A stretch of DNA of 31,442 bases from FLUQ01 sp031548325 (GCA_031548325.1 JAVBRE010000192.1:1-31442); one strand, 5' to 3'. Positions 8,387 to 17,036 are shown, numbered from the stretch's first letter. The notes: generated by a model from the letters alone, not told the origin. Made by a program: numbers and translations.

Positions 8387-9607
8387 ATGCATTGTTGGAC
8401 AATCATAGCCGCCGGCGGCCAGGGCGCCAGACTGGCGACGAACGACGCGGCCGCCGCGGACGGCTTAAGCCGACCCAAACAGTTTCTGCCTGTTGCCGGC
8501 AGCCCTTTATACTGGCGCTCGGCCCTGCCTTTTGCCCGTATCCCGCGCATTCGCGGCCTGGTTTTTGTTTTCCCTTCCGCGCACCTGGATGACGCCCGCA
8601 AAGAACTGGAAAATCTGCTCCGACGCGACGCCCCAGGTCTGGATTGGCGCGCCGTCGCGGGCGGCGAATCCAGACAAGATTCCGTGGCCAACGGCATCGC
8701 GGCCCTGCCCAAAGCATGCGACACCGTTCTCATACATGACGCGGCCCGCCCTTTTGTCGGCCCCGTTCTGATCAACCGGATTCTTGACGCTTTGGCCCTC
8801 GGGCATGCGGGAGTCATCCCCGGCATCGCGCTGGCGGATACCGTCAAACAGATTGGCCATGCGAACATGGTCGCCGCGACTCCTCCCCGGCAGGCGTTGC
8901 GCGCCGTGCAGACCCCTCAGGGTTTTGCTCTGCCCACCTTGCGGCGCGCGCACAAGCTGGCTGCTCTGCACGGATTTGCCGCCACCGACGATGCCGCCCT
9001 GTTGGAGCGGTACGGCCACCCGGTCCTGGTCGTTGACGGGGATGAAATGAACCGCAAAATCACAACCCCGGCGGATCTTGCCCTTCTGCGGAACGATGCA
9101 GCCCTGGACAAACCCATGAACACGTTGTCGCCCGTGGTCGGCTTTGGTTATGACGTGCACCGTTACGGCGGCAGCCGCCCCTTTGTGCTCGGCGGCGTGC
9201 GCATACCCACAGATATCACCGTGTCCGCCCATTCCGACGGCGACGTTCTGCTGCACGCCTTGGCCGACGCCCTGCTCGGCTGCCTGGGCCGGGGCGACAT
9301 CGGCGGACTGTTTCCCGACAGCGCCACCGAATTTGACGGCATCAGCAGCGCGGTGCTGCTGGCGGAAGTCATGCGCCTGGCGGTCCGCCAGAGCCTGACC
9401 CTGACCCATGCCGATCTGACCGTCGTGGCCCAGGCGCCGAAAATCGCCCCCTTTCGTGAGCAGATCGCCAAAAATATCGCTTCGTTGCTGCAACTGCCGC
9501 TTGCGTCGGTCAACGTCAAGGCCACCACGGAAGAACATCTGGGGTTCACCGGCGAAAAGCTGGGCATCAAAGCCTACGCGGTCGTCACGGGCCTGAAAGG
9601 GCCGTAA
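8387..9607 (+). CDS. ispDF: Bifunctional IspD-IspF of the MEP isoprenoid pathway
   Basis: One 406-aa protein carries two steps of the non-mevalonate pathway: CDP-methylerythritol synthesis (IspD) and cyclisation to MEcPP (IspF). The IspD half (about 1-235) shows IIAAGGQGARL, PKQFLPVAG, HDAARPFV and VQTPQGF. The IspF half begins near residue 244 and shows GFGYDVHRYGG (metal Asp and His), AHSDGDVLLHALADALLG and TTEEHLGFTGEKLGI. The middle enzyme, IspE, is not in the window. Start choice is uncertain: ATG at 8387 has GGA 4 nt upstream, while GTG at 8375 has a distant AAGGG. The frame is open to 8249, but that extension is not conserved-looking. The gene follows rnpB. Confidence 0.95.
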   Translation: MHCWTIIAAGGQGARLATNDAAAADGLSRPKQFLPVAGSPLYWRSALPFARIPRIRGLVFVFPSAHLDDARKELENLLRRDAPGLDWRAVAGGESRQDSVANGIAALPKACDTVLIHDAARPFVGPVLINRILDALALGHAGVIPGIALADTVKQIGHANMVAATPPRQALRAVQTPQGFALPTLRRAHKLAALHGFAATDDAALLERYGHPVLVVDGDEMNRKITTPADLALLRNDAALDKPMNTLSPVVGFGYDVHRYGGSRPFVLGGVRIPTDITVSAHSDGDVLLHALADALLGCLGRGDIGGLFPDSATEFDGISSAVLLAEVMRLAVRQSLTLTHADLTVVAQAPKIAPFREQIAKNIASLLQLPLASVNVKATTEEHLGFTGEKLGIKAYAVVTGLKGP

Positions 9608-9617
9608 CCGCCGACTG

Positions 9618-9646
9618 TTGCTTCCGCTCCGGCTTGCGGGTATACC
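9618..9646 (+). promoter_or_regulatory. Possible sigma-70 promoter for the acyl-CoA ligase operon
   Basis: TTGCTT (9618-9623) and TATACC (9641-9646) are separated by 17 nt in the 89-bp gap after ispDF. Transcription would start near 9653 and yield a ~44-nt leader. The -35 box is a weak match, so confidence is moderate. Confidence 0.45.
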
Positions 9647-9667
9647 AGGATCGTTTTCTTTTCATTT

Positions 9668-9695
9668 TAACCCACGATTTCTAACCCACTATTTC
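9668..9695 (+). repeat. Tandem 14-bp repeat directly before the acyl-CoA ligase start
   Basis: Two head-to-tail copies, TAACCCACGATTTC and TAACCCACTATTTC, differ at one base and end one base before the ATG at 9697. They fill the place where a Shine-Dalgarno would be expected, and no purine-rich ribosome site is present. Confidence 0.9.
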
Positions 9696-9696
9696 T

Positions 9697-11499
9697 ATGA
9701 CCGATCTCACCCCTTCCTCTGAAACTTTCCCCTGGCTGGCCCATTACGACGAGGGCGTTCCCCTTGCTTTCGTCCATGAACCCGAACCGCTTTGCGCTCT
9801 GCTGGACCGGGCGGCGGACGAAAACCCCAAAAAAACGGCTTGTCTGTTCCGCAACTATCGCATCAGCTACAGCGATCTGCGCAAACAAGCGGAAATCATG
9901 GCCGCCAACTTGCGCGACCACGGCCTGAACACGGGCGACAAGGTATCGATCATGCTGCCAAACCTGCCCCAGGCGGTTCTGGCCTTTTGGGCTGTGCTTA
10001 AAGCCGGCGGCGTGGTGGTGATGACCAATCCTTTATATATGGAAAAGGAACTGGTGCAGCACATCACCGATGCCGGCGTCCGTCTCATGATCACTGTGGA
10101 TTTATGCTGGCCCAAGCTCAACAAGTTACGCGACCGCCTGGGCATCGAAAAATATTTCATCACCAGCATTGCCGATGCGCTGCGCTTTCCCCTCAATTGG
10201 CTGTATCGTTTCAAGGCCCGGCGGGAAGGCACGGCCAAACCCGTCCCTTACGACGGCGCGGCGGTGCTGCCTTACAGTTTGTTGCTGCAAGGGTCGCAGC
10301 GTCTGGCCGTCCGTGTGGAAAACCCTTCCGAAACCCTGGCCCTGCTGCAATATACCGGCGGCACCACCGGCGAACCCAAAGGCGTGATGTTGACCCACGC
10401 CAACATGACCCTCAACGTGGAACAGGCCCTTCAAGTTCTGCACACCCTCAGGGGCAAGCCGCAGATATTCGCGTCCCTGTTGCCCCTGTTTCATGTGTAC
10501 GGGCTTTCCACCTGTCTTTTGGTGCCCACCGCGCTACAGGCGACTTCAGTGCTTATTCCACGCTATGACCCCGGCGAGTTGCTGCGTCTGATCCCCAAAT
10601 ATAAGGTCACGCTTTTTCCCGGCGCTCCCAGCGTCTATCTGTCGCTGATGCAGCATAAGGATTTCACCAAGTACGACCTGTCCTGCGTGCAGTATTGCAT
10701 ATCCGGCTCCGCGCCCATTCCGGCTGCGGCTTTGGAACGTTTTCAGAAACTGACCGGCTGCAAAATCATTGAAGGGTACGGGTTGACCGAATGCTCGCCC
10801 ATCACCCACCTGACGCCCGCGCAGGGAAAGCACAAATTCGGGTCCATAGGCATGCCTCTGCCCGGCACTGAATCCAAAATCGTGGATATGGAAGTCGGCA
10901 CCCTGTCCGTACCTCAGGGCAAGGTCGGCGAATTGATTATCCGGGGTCCGCAGGTCATGGGGGGCTATTACAACCGCCCGGACGACACGGCCAACACCCT
11001 GCGCAACGGCTGGCTGTATACGGGCGACATCGCCTACATGGACGAGGACGGTTATTTCTTCATTGTTGACCGCAAAAAAGACATGGTCATCGTGGGCGGG
11101 TACAACGTCTACCCTCGCGAAATTGACGATGTGCTGCTGGAGCACCCGAAAATTCAGGAAGCCGTTGCCGTCGCCATTTTGCATCCCACGCGGGGAGAAA
11201 CCCTCAAAGCCTACGTTGTGCCCAAACCCGGCGTAGAATTGACCGTGGCCGAAGTCGTCGGTCATTGCCGCAAGCAACTGGCCAACTATAAAGTGCCCCG
11301 GCAAGTGGAATTTCGCGAAAGCCTGCCCCGGGCCATCACGGGCAAGGTGCTGCGCCGCGTCCTGCGTCTTGAGGAAATGGAAAAATATTCCCGCCAGGCC
11401 GATTATGTCACAACGGATACCTCGGAGCAGGAGGAATGTCCCGCCGCCCCGGCCTGCCCCGCCTGTATCCCGGGTGACGGAGAAAAGGGCAGGGACTGA
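9697..11499 (+). CDS. Long-chain fatty acid--CoA ligase (AMP-dependent synthetase)
   Basis: This 600-aa ANL-superfamily enzyme activates a carboxylic acid, probably a long-chain fatty acid, through an acyl-adenylate to the CoA thioester. The ATP-binding P-loop YTGGTTGEPKG is at residues 219-229, YGLTE at 361-365, GELIIRGPQVMGGYY and the YTGD motif follow, then the hinge region DRKKDMVIVGGYNVYPREID, and the C-terminal catalytic Lys550 in ITGKVLRR. FadD-type enzymes share this layout, but chain-length preference cannot be read from sequence. An unusual tail holds CPAAPACPAC (Cys581, 587, 590). The start at 9697 lacks a Shine-Dalgarno and is preceded by a tandem repeat. dtd begins 3 bp after the stop. 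Confidence 0.92.
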   Translation: MTDLTPSSETFPWLAHYDEGVPLAFVHEPEPLCALLDRAADENPKKTACLFRNYRISYSDLRKQAEIMAANLRDHGLNTGDKVSIMLPNLPQAVLAFWAVLKAGGVVVMTNPLYMEKELVQHITDAGVRLMITVDLCWPKLNKLRDRLGIEKYFITSIADALRFPLNWLYRFKARREGTAKPVPYDGAAVLPYSLLLQGSQRLAVRVENPSETLALLQYTGGTTGEPKGVMLTHANMTLNVEQALQVLHTLRGKPQIFASLLPLFHVYGLSTCLLVPTALQATSVLIPRYDPGELLRLIPKYKVTLFPGAPSVYLSLMQHKDFTKYDLSCVQYCISGSAPIPAAALERFQKLTGCKIIEGYGLTECSPITHLTPAQGKHKFGSIGMPLPGTESKIVDMEVGTLSVPQGKVGELIIRGPQVMGGYYNRPDDTANTLRNGWLYTGDIAYMDEDGYFFIVDRKKDMVIVGGYNVYPREIDDVLLEHPKIQEAVAVAILHPTRGETLKAYVVPKPGVELTVAEVVGHCRKQLANYKVPRQVEFRESLPRAITGKVLRRVLRLEEMEKYSRQADYVTTDTSEQEECPAAPACPACIPGDGEKGRD

Positions 11500-11502
11500 G
11501 CC

Positions 11503-11964
11503 GTGCGTCTTGTCGTGCAACGAGTGCGGCAGGCCTCCGTTCAGGTGGAGGGGAAAAATGTCGCCTCCATCGGCGCGGGCCTGCTTGTGCTGGTCGGCTT
11601 CGGGACGGAAGACGCCGGAACGGACGCCTGGCCGGCCATTGATGCGACACTGCGCAAACTGCCGTTGCTGCGCATTTTTCCGGACAACGACAAAGCCATG
11701 AACGTCAGCCTGAGCGATGTAGACGGAGAAATTCTGCTGGTCTCGCAATTCACGCTCCATGCCGACTGCGGCAAGGGCAGACGGCCGTCCTTCCATTTGG
11801 CCTGTCCGCCGCAAGAAGCCGCGACGCTTTATGAGCGGGTCTGCCAAAGCATGCATTCCGCCCTGCCGGGCAAAGTGCGCAGCGGGCTTTTTGCGGCGGA
11901 TATGGACGTGTCCCTGATCAACTGGGGGCCGGTAACGCTTATTCTGGACAGCACAAACTCGTGA
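11503..11964 (+). CDS. dtd: D-aminoacyl-tRNA deacylase
   Basis: DTD hydrolyses the ester of D-amino acids (and glycine) mischarged on tRNA, as a cytosolic homodimer. The 153-aa length is normal. The diagnostic motifs are SQFTLHAD around residues 84-91 (catalytic-loop Thr) and NWGPVT near the C-terminus, whose Gly-Pro reaches into the partner's active site. The N-terminus MRLVVQRVRQASVQV is typical. It starts at GTG 11503, with AGGGA 7 nt upstream overlapping the end of the acyl-CoA ligase gene, so the two genes are co-transcribed. The stop codon overlaps the GAGG ribosome site of the next gene. Confidence 0.96.
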   Translation: MRLVVQRVRQASVQVEGKNVASIGAGLLVLVGFGTEDAGTDAWPAIDATLRKLPLLRIFPDNDKAMNVSLSDVDGEILLVSQFTLHADCGKGRRPSFHLACPPQEAATLYERVCQSMHSALPGKVRSGLFAADMDVSLINWGPVTLILDSTNS

Positions 11965-11974
11965 GGAAAAACAC

Positions 11975-12793
11975 ATGGCAGTGACCCGCTGTTCTCTGGT
12001 CTGTTTTTCTCCCGCCGGCAGCACACGAAAAATCGCAGAACATATTGCCGCCGGAACAGGGTTGCCTCTGAAGACGCACGATCTGACTCTGCCGCGGGCC
12101 CGCTCGGGGCGTTCTTTCTCCCTTGCCGCGTCTGATCTCGCCATTGTTGCGGTTCCCGTCTACTTCGGCCGGGTGCCGCGCACGGCGGTTTCCGCCCTGG
12201 CAAAGGTCAGGGGGCGCAAAACTCCGGCCGTACTGGCCGTCAACTACGGTAACCGGCACTACGACGACGCCTTGCTCGAACTGCACGAAATCGCCTGCAA
12301 CGCCGGCTTTCTGCCCCTTGCCGCCGGGGCCTTTGTCTCGCGGCACTCCTATGCCACCGAGGCCTATCCCCTGGCCGTGGGCAGACCTGACGCCGACGAC
12401 CTGGATATGGCGGCCTTTTTGGGCCGGTCCGCCCTTGCCGCATGCGCCCGACCCGCGAAAACGACGCTTGCCTTGCCGGGAAACCGTCCTTATCGCCCGT
12501 ATCCCGAAATGTTTCGCGCGCCGCTGACTGTGGAAGGATGCATCCTGTGCGGCGCCTGCGTGAAAGCCTGTCCCACCGGGGCCGTTGTTTTGGGCGCGGA
12601 CAACCCTGTCACGGACGAAAAGAAATGCATTATGTGCCAAGCCTGTGTGGCGGCCTGCCCGCAAAAAGTCCGCCTGGATACGGCTCCCGGGGCCGAAGAA
12701 ACCCGCGAGCGCCTGACTCCTCTGGTCAAAGCGCGGCGAAATGTGGAATTGTTTTTACCTGAATCCTTGCTTTTTTCTGCAAAAACGGAATAA
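11975..12793 (+). CDS. EFR1-like flavodoxin-ferredoxin protein
   Basis: A 272-aa predicted cytosolic electron carrier. The N-terminal half has a flavodoxin-like fold with the phosphate-binding loop FSPAGSTRKIA (residues 11-21) and the PVYFGRVP loop. The C-terminal third has two 4Fe-4S motifs: Cys189, 192, 195 with Cys199, and Cys218, 221, 224 with Cys228. This combination matches the EFR1 family (flavodoxin domain plus bacterial ferredoxin), which is common in anaerobes and whose partners are largely unknown. The ATG at 11975 has GAGG 8 nt upstream, inside the dtd stop region, making an acyl-CoA ligase-dtd-EFR1 operon. It could equally serve an unlinked reductase. Confidence 0.88.
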   Translation: MAVTRCSLVCFSPAGSTRKIAEHIAAGTGLPLKTHDLTLPRARSGRSFSLAASDLAIVAVPVYFGRVPRTAVSALAKVRGRKTPAVLAVNYGNRHYDDALLELHEIACNAGFLPLAAGAFVSRHSYATEAYPLAVGRPDADDLDMAAFLGRSALAACARPAKTTLALPGNRPYRPYPEMFRAPLTVEGCILCGACVKACPTGAVVLGADNPVTDEKKCIMCQACVAACPQKVRLDTAPGAEETRERLTPLVKARRNVELFLPESLLFSAKTE

Positions 12794-12836
12794 TAGTTAT
12801 AGGCCTTTCGAGCGGGCGGACGGAATAAGGAGACTC

Positions 12837-13271
12837 ATGGAACCCTTTGTCCATAACAGCTATATTGGCGACTTTGTTGATGTCCTGAACATGGATACGC
12901 CGATACGCGAACACATCGCAGACGCTTGCGTGGCCCGATTTGGGGCGACTGCCAAGCAGGAGGCTGTTCTTTCCCGCTATTTCGGCGACCTGGGGCTTGA
13001 GCATGTGGCGGAATTTTCAGCCTCTCTGGAATCTTTGCTGACCGGTTCCGTACAACTGATCGTGCTCGATTTTTCCGCGTTGCGGTCTTTTTGCCGCAAC
13101 GGCGCGGCCGCCCTGATACACTTTGCCGCCGGCGTCCACGGCATGCGAAAACGCCTTGTCCTGTATCGCCCCTCGCAGGAAATGCGCATGACCCTGCGTA
13201 CGCTCATGGTGGAGCATATCTTTACCATTTATGTTGACGAGGATGAGCTGTTGCTGGCCCTGCCCGACTGA
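12837..13271 (+). CDS. STAS-domain protein with degenerate phosphorylation site
   Basis: A 144-aa protein whose second half (about 70-144) looks like a STAS domain: a beta strand QLIVLDFSAL, the loop-helix segment, RLVLYRPSQEMRMTLRTL, then an HIFTIYVDEDELLLAL strand-helix end. STAS proteins such as SpoIIAA bind anti-sigma factors or act in signalling. The usual DSSG phosphorylation loop reads CRNG here (Cys86-Gly89), so the phosphorylatable Ser is Asn. The first 65 residues are unlike any domain I recognise. The start is ATG 12837 with AAGGAG 4 nt upstream; the frame is open to 12741 but lacks a ribosome site. It precedes fapA-like and flagellar-modification genes, suggesting a regulatory role there. 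Confidence 0.7.
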   Translation: MEPFVHNSYIGDFVDVLNMDTPIREHIADACVARFGATAKQEAVLSRYFGDLGLEHVAEFSASLESLLTGSVQLIVLDFSALRSFCRNGAAALIHFAAGVHGMRKRLVLYRPSQEMRMTLRTLMVEHIFTIYVDEDELLLALPD

Positions 13272-13295
13272 CTTGTAGTTTTTTGCGGATTGCCC

Positions 13296-14558
13296 ATGCC
13301 CTACTATCTGAGACATTATTTTTCGCCGGATTTCAATCACAAGCGCCTGCGCCCCGTGGCCATGGCCGACGGCAGCGTCAACGATCACTATCTGGGATAT
13401 GTGCAAAACGTCGTTGCCGGACAGGTTCTGGCCGAACTCATCTACCTGGATGCCTTGCCCGAAGGACCGGCAACAGCAAGTTCGGAGGCGGCGGAAAATG
13501 CCGCGACGCGGACCGACGACACAGATCCGCCCGACTTGTCCGCCGACGACAAACCTGCTCTTGATCCCCGGTATATATATTCTGACCCGGTCTTTCCCGA
13601 AGGCCCCAACTGCGGGCGCGACCCGCGGCATCCCAATCGCATCATCGCCCTGACCAACGGGTACTGTTTTTACCACCAAGGCTTGATTACCGTCAAAAAG
13701 CTGCTCAACGTGCGCCGGGATATCAACTTTCACACCGGCAACATTTTATTTGTCGGCGATGTGGTGGTGCACGGCAACATTTTTCCCGGTTTTTCCCTGT
13801 TCGGGTCGGATATTCTCATCAAAGGCATGGTCGACGGAGGCACGGTCCACGCACGGGGAAAAATCACCTGCCTGGGCGGCATAAAGGGAGCGCCCAAGGC
13901 GCTGCTGCAAGCCGAAAGCACAATCCATCTTTCGCATTGCGAACAGGCTCGCATCGTTACCGCCGGCAATCTGATCATCGACGGCACCTGCATGCACAGC
14001 GATCTCTATGTGGGCGGCTCGCTGATCGTCAAAGGCCGGCTGCAGGGCGGCAACGCGCAGGTGGGCGGTATGGTGTACGTGAAGGACCAACTCGGCGGCG
14101 GACAAAACGCATCGACCCGCATCTCCATGGGTTACAATCCGCCGGACTTTTTACGCTTGCAGGAAATGGAAGAGTATATCTCCATCCAAAAAGAAAAGCT
14201 GCGCTACTTTGACGGACGCTCGCGCATGGGACAGCACCATGCGGAAGAATGCGCCCCCATGCGGGAACTCGCTTCCCGCAAGCTGGCCGTGGCCCAGCAT
14301 ATCCGCCAGTATTTCTGGCGCGCATTCAGCACCGACATCGCGAGATCGGAAAAAAACCGCATCATCGTACCCGGCGCGGTTTTTCCCGGTGTGGAAATCA
14401 GCATCGGCAAAGCCTATCTGAAAATTGTGGAACAGCAAAAAGACGTTTTTTTCCGCCTGGTCGAAGATGAAATAACCTATAATTATCCGGCCCTTTCCAC
14501 AAATCAGGCTTCGTTGCAGAATCCGATGTCCCACATTCAAGGCGATTTTCCGCAATGA
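13296..14558 (+). CDS. FapA/DUF342-family polymer-forming protein
   Basis: A 420-aa protein of the FapA (flagellar assembly protein A, DUF342) type. Residues about 130-280 form a parallel beta-helix-like run of short hydrophobic/glycine repeats (NILFVGDVVVHGNIFPGF, SDILIKGMVDGG, GKITCLGGIKG, GNLIIDGTC, GSLIVKGRLQGG). A charged helical stretch about residues 289-365 follows, then a short C-terminal beta segment with IIVPGAVFPGVEISIGKA. Residues about 50-90 are a low-complexity Ala/Asp/Pro linker. The exact function of the family is unclear; it has been linked to flagellar placement or assembly. Start ATG 13296 has weak GCGGA 6 nt upstream. It overlaps the glycosyltransferase gene by 4 bp (ATGA), which implies translational coupling. 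Confidence 0.82.
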   Translation: MPYYLRHYFSPDFNHKRLRPVAMADGSVNDHYLGYVQNVVAGQVLAELIYLDALPEGPATASSEAAENAATRTDDTDPPDLSADDKPALDPRYIYSDPVFPEGPNCGRDPRHPNRIIALTNGYCFYHQGLITVKKLLNVRRDINFHTGNILFVGDVVVHGNIFPGFSLFGSDILIKGMVDGGTVHARGKITCLGGIKGAPKALLQAESTIHLSHCEQARIVTAGNLIIDGTCMHSDLYVGGSLIVKGRLQGGNAQVGGMVYVKDQLGGGQNASTRISMGYNPPDFLRLQEMEEYISIQKEKLRYFDGRSRMGQHHAEECAPMRELASRKLAVAQHIRQYFWRAFSTDIARSEKNRIIVPGAVFPGVEISIGKAYLKIVEQQKDVFFRLVEDEITYNYPALSTNQASLQNPMSHIQGDFPQ

Positions 14559-16282
14559 GCATAGATGCGGCCGTCGCCTTTCCGGTGTTTCGCGAGGGAC
14601 GGCTTGCGGATATCGCCGTTCCCCTTGCAGGCCGTCCCGCGCCCATGCTGGGGTCCGGAGGAGCCGCCCGCGAGCTTTCCCTGCTGGGAAATCTCTCCGC
14701 ATTCGATACGGAAAAATATCTGCCCGTACTGATCGGCAGCGGGGTCGGCTTTGCCCTGGCCGCGTTGACCGAACATCTGCTTAAGCAACGAGGGGAAAAT
14801 TTTGCCCTGGCTGTGGTGGACAAAGAAGCCGGCATTCTGGAGATCAACGATCTGCGGCGGCAATATGCCCGTTTTCCGGGCATAGTCTGGCTGTGCGGCG
14901 GCGATTCCCATACCGTGCTGCGCGAACTGACCCGCTGGCAGGAAAAAAACGACAACCTGGCGCTCTTTCCCTTTACACACCCTTTCTATCTGCGCCTGGA
15001 CCGCGATTTTTACGCCTCCGTCCGTGATGCCGCATCCGCCAGCGCCAAGTATAATTTTTGGGAAAAGGCAAGTTACTCCAAATTCAGCTCGGACCCGCCG
15101 CGCCTGCTCCTTCTGACCAGCAGCTACTTTCTTATCGGCGAAATCGTGGCCGCTTGCGAACGGCTTGCCGTTCCGCACCGCTTCATCCAGATTCCTGACG
15201 GCGAGCTGGGGCACGAGGAGTTTGTGGAAAAACTGCTGTCCGCGGCTCTGGAATTCAGGCCCGACTGCATCCTGACCATCAACCACCTCGGCGTTGACCG
15301 TGAAGGCGTGCTTATGGGGTTGCTGGACCGGCTGCGCCTGCCCCTGGCCTCCTGGTTCGTGGACAACCCTCATCTGGTGCTGGCGCATTACAGCAACCTG
15401 GTCAGCCCCTGGACCGCCATTTTCACCTGGGATGCGGACAACATCGCCTCATTGCGCGCCCTCGGGTTCGAACATGTTTTTTATCTGCCTCTGGGCACCG
15501 ACGTCACCCGCTTTACCCCGCCAGGGCAGGGACAGGTCTTGCCGCCGGACCATCCCTGGCGCTCTGACGTGTCCTTTGTCGGCAACTCCATGTTGCACAA
15601 AGTCGACGCCCGGCTGAAAGTTCTGCATTTGCCCCCGGTGCTGCACGACAGCTACCGCGAGGTGGCCGCCCAATTCGCCGACAGCGATATCCGTTCTGTG
15701 GACGAATTTCTTCGCAGCGCGCGCCCGGACCTCGTCCCGGCCTATCAAAGCCTGGGCGGCCCTCTGAAACAGCTCGATTACGAGGTCATGCTGACCTGGG
15801 AAGCCACACTGCAATATCGGCTCTCCTGCGTGAAAGCGACGCTGCCGTTCAGGCCGCTCATCGTCGGAGACGACGGCTGGCAGACCCTGCTTGCCGGCAG
15901 CCTGCCGCCCTGGCGCTCGCACTCCGAACTGCGCTATTACATTGATCTGCCCCTGTTTTATCCGGCGTCAGCCGTCAACTTCAACTGCACGAGCAAGCAA
16001 ATGAAGGGCGCGGTCAACCAGAGGGTGTTCGACGTGCCCGCCGCCGGGGCCTTTTGCCTGACCGACTGGCGGGATCAGATAGAAAACCTCTTCGAACCCG
16101 GCAAAGAGGTCATTTGTTATCATTCGCCGGAAGAAGCCGCCGACCTCATTCGCCGCTATCTGAAGGACACGGCGGGCCGAAACGCAGTCAGCACGGCTGC
16201 GCGCAAACGTGTTCTTGCCGAGCACAGCTATGACCACCGTCTGCGCGCGCTGATCCGGACCATGCAATCGGTCTTCGGCTGA
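14555..16282 (+). CDS. CgeB-like glycosyltransferase (DUF3880 type)
   Basis: A 575-aa predicted GT-B-fold glycosyltransferase. The N-terminal part is variable. A DUF3880-like region lies around residues 180-340 (FRPDCILTINHLGVDREG, LASWFVDNPHLV, FTWDADNIASLRALG, VFYLPLGTDVTRFTP). The C-terminal Glyco_trans_1_2 region (about 480-575) holds KQMKGAVNQRVFDVPAAGAF and the sugar-nucleotide-side FEPGKEVICYHSPEEAADLIRRYL. Proteins of this kind often sit beside flagellin genes and are thought to glycosylate flagellin. Here flagellin lies about 870 bp downstream. The sugar donor cannot be told from sequence. Translation is coupled to the fapA-like gene by the ATGA overlap. Confidence 0.85.
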   Translation: MSIDAAVAFPVFREGRLADIAVPLAGRPAPMLGSGGAARELSLLGNLSAFDTEKYLPVLIGSGVGFALAALTEHLLKQRGENFALAVVDKEAGILEINDLRRQYARFPGIVWLCGGDSHTVLRELTRWQEKNDNLALFPFTHPFYLRLDRDFYASVRDAASASAKYNFWEKASYSKFSSDPPRLLLLTSSYFLIGEIVAACERLAVPHRFIQIPDGELGHEEFVEKLLSAALEFRPDCILTINHLGVDREGVLMGLLDRLRLPLASWFVDNPHLVLAHYSNLVSPWTAIFTWDADNIASLRALGFEHVFYLPLGTDVTRFTPPGQGQVLPPDHPWRSDVSFVGNSMLHKVDARLKVLHLPPVLHDSYREVAAQFADSDIRSVDEFLRSARPDLVPAYQSLGGPLKQLDYEVMLTWEATLQYRLSCVKATLPFRPLIVGDDGWQTLLAGSLPPWRSHSELRYYIDLPLFYPASAVNFNCTSKQMKGAVNQRVFDVPAAGAFCLTDWRDQIENLFEPGKEVICYHSPEEAADLIRRYLKDTAGRNAVSTAARKRVLAEHSYDHRLRALIRTMQSVFG

Positions 16283-16287
16283 TTGCC

Positions 16288-16935
16288 ATGCGTTTTCGGT
16301 TCCCGTTCCTCCCAACCTTCCTTTACGTTGCGCTGTTCCTGCTTCTGCCCGGAGGCGGGCTTTGTCCTTTCGCCCCGATCGCCGCACAGGCCGCGCCTGC
16401 ACCGGAAGCGAAAAAAACGACCGGCAGCGCGGCCGGACTCATCCAGGGGGCGCGCGTGGAAATCAAACGCGCGCCTCTGTACCGAAGCGCCTATTATAAA
16501 GGAGGATATCCGCCGGACCGAGAAGGGGTCTGCACGGATCTGATCTGGCGCGCGTTCCGACATGCCGGATACGACCTGAAAAAGCTTATCGACGCGGATA
16601 TCCGCAAAGCCCCAGCCGCTTACCCGCGCGCGCGAAAACCCGATCCGAACATAGACTTCAGGCGGGTGCCCAACCAGACGGTTTTTTTCAAACGCCACGC
16701 GCAAAGCCTCTCCACCGCCATCAAACCCGGCAACGCGGAAAACATGAGACTTTGGCAACCCGGAGATATCGTCGTGTTCGCGGGGCCGGACCACATTGCC
16801 ATTCTCTCGGACAAGCGCAACGACGAAGGCGTCCCCCTGTTGCTGCACAACCAGGGTCCCTGGGCCACGGAAGACGACGACTTCACAGCCTGGGCCAAAG
16901 GCGGCATCGTGGCTCATTTCCGCTTTTTCCGCTGA
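16288..16935 (+). CDS. Secreted DUF1287 protein
   Basis: A 215-aa exported protein with a Sec signal peptide (Arg, then a long Leu/Phe core, likely cut after AAQA near residue 35). The mature part matches DUF1287: the segment DREGVCTDLIWRAFRHAGYDL with a conserved Cys, the KPDPNIDFRRVPN motif, FFKRHAQSL, WQPGDIVVFAGPDHIAILSDKR with a conserved His, and LLHNQGP. The Cys and His arrangement suggests an NlpC/P60-like fold, so a periplasmic peptidoglycan amidase or peptidase role is possible but unproven. It begins 5 bp after the glycosyltransferase stop without a clear Shine-Dalgarno, so it is probably the last gene of that operon. Confidence 0.85.
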   Translation: MRFRFPFLPTFLYVALFLLLPGGGLCPFAPIAAQAAPAPEAKKTTGSAAGLIQGARVEIKRAPLYRSAYYKGGYPPDREGVCTDLIWRAFRHAGYDLKKLIDADIRKAPAAYPRARKPDPNIDFRRVPNQTVFFKRHAQSLSTAIKPGNAENMRLWQPGDIVVFAGPDHIAILSDKRNDEGVPLLLHNQGPWATEDDDFTAWAKGGIVAHFRFFR

Positions 16936-17014
16936 TAGCCGCCTTTCTTGCCGGCACTTTTTTCTTCCCCGCCTATCCCCCTGAAATCCGTCAAAAATAG
17001 GGCGGCAATTTTTT

Positions 17015-17036
17015 CCCGGCCACCGCGACGGCCGGG
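17015..17036 (+). terminator. Weak terminator-like hairpin before the flagellin promoter
   Basis: CCCGGCC (17015-17021) pairs with GGCCGGG (17030-17036) around an 8-nt loop. The nearest T-run (TCTTTTT) begins several bases later, so it is only a weak candidate for ending the STAS-to-DUF1287 operon. A very AT-rich stretch (17059-17088) lies between it and the flagellin promoter. Confidence 0.4.
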
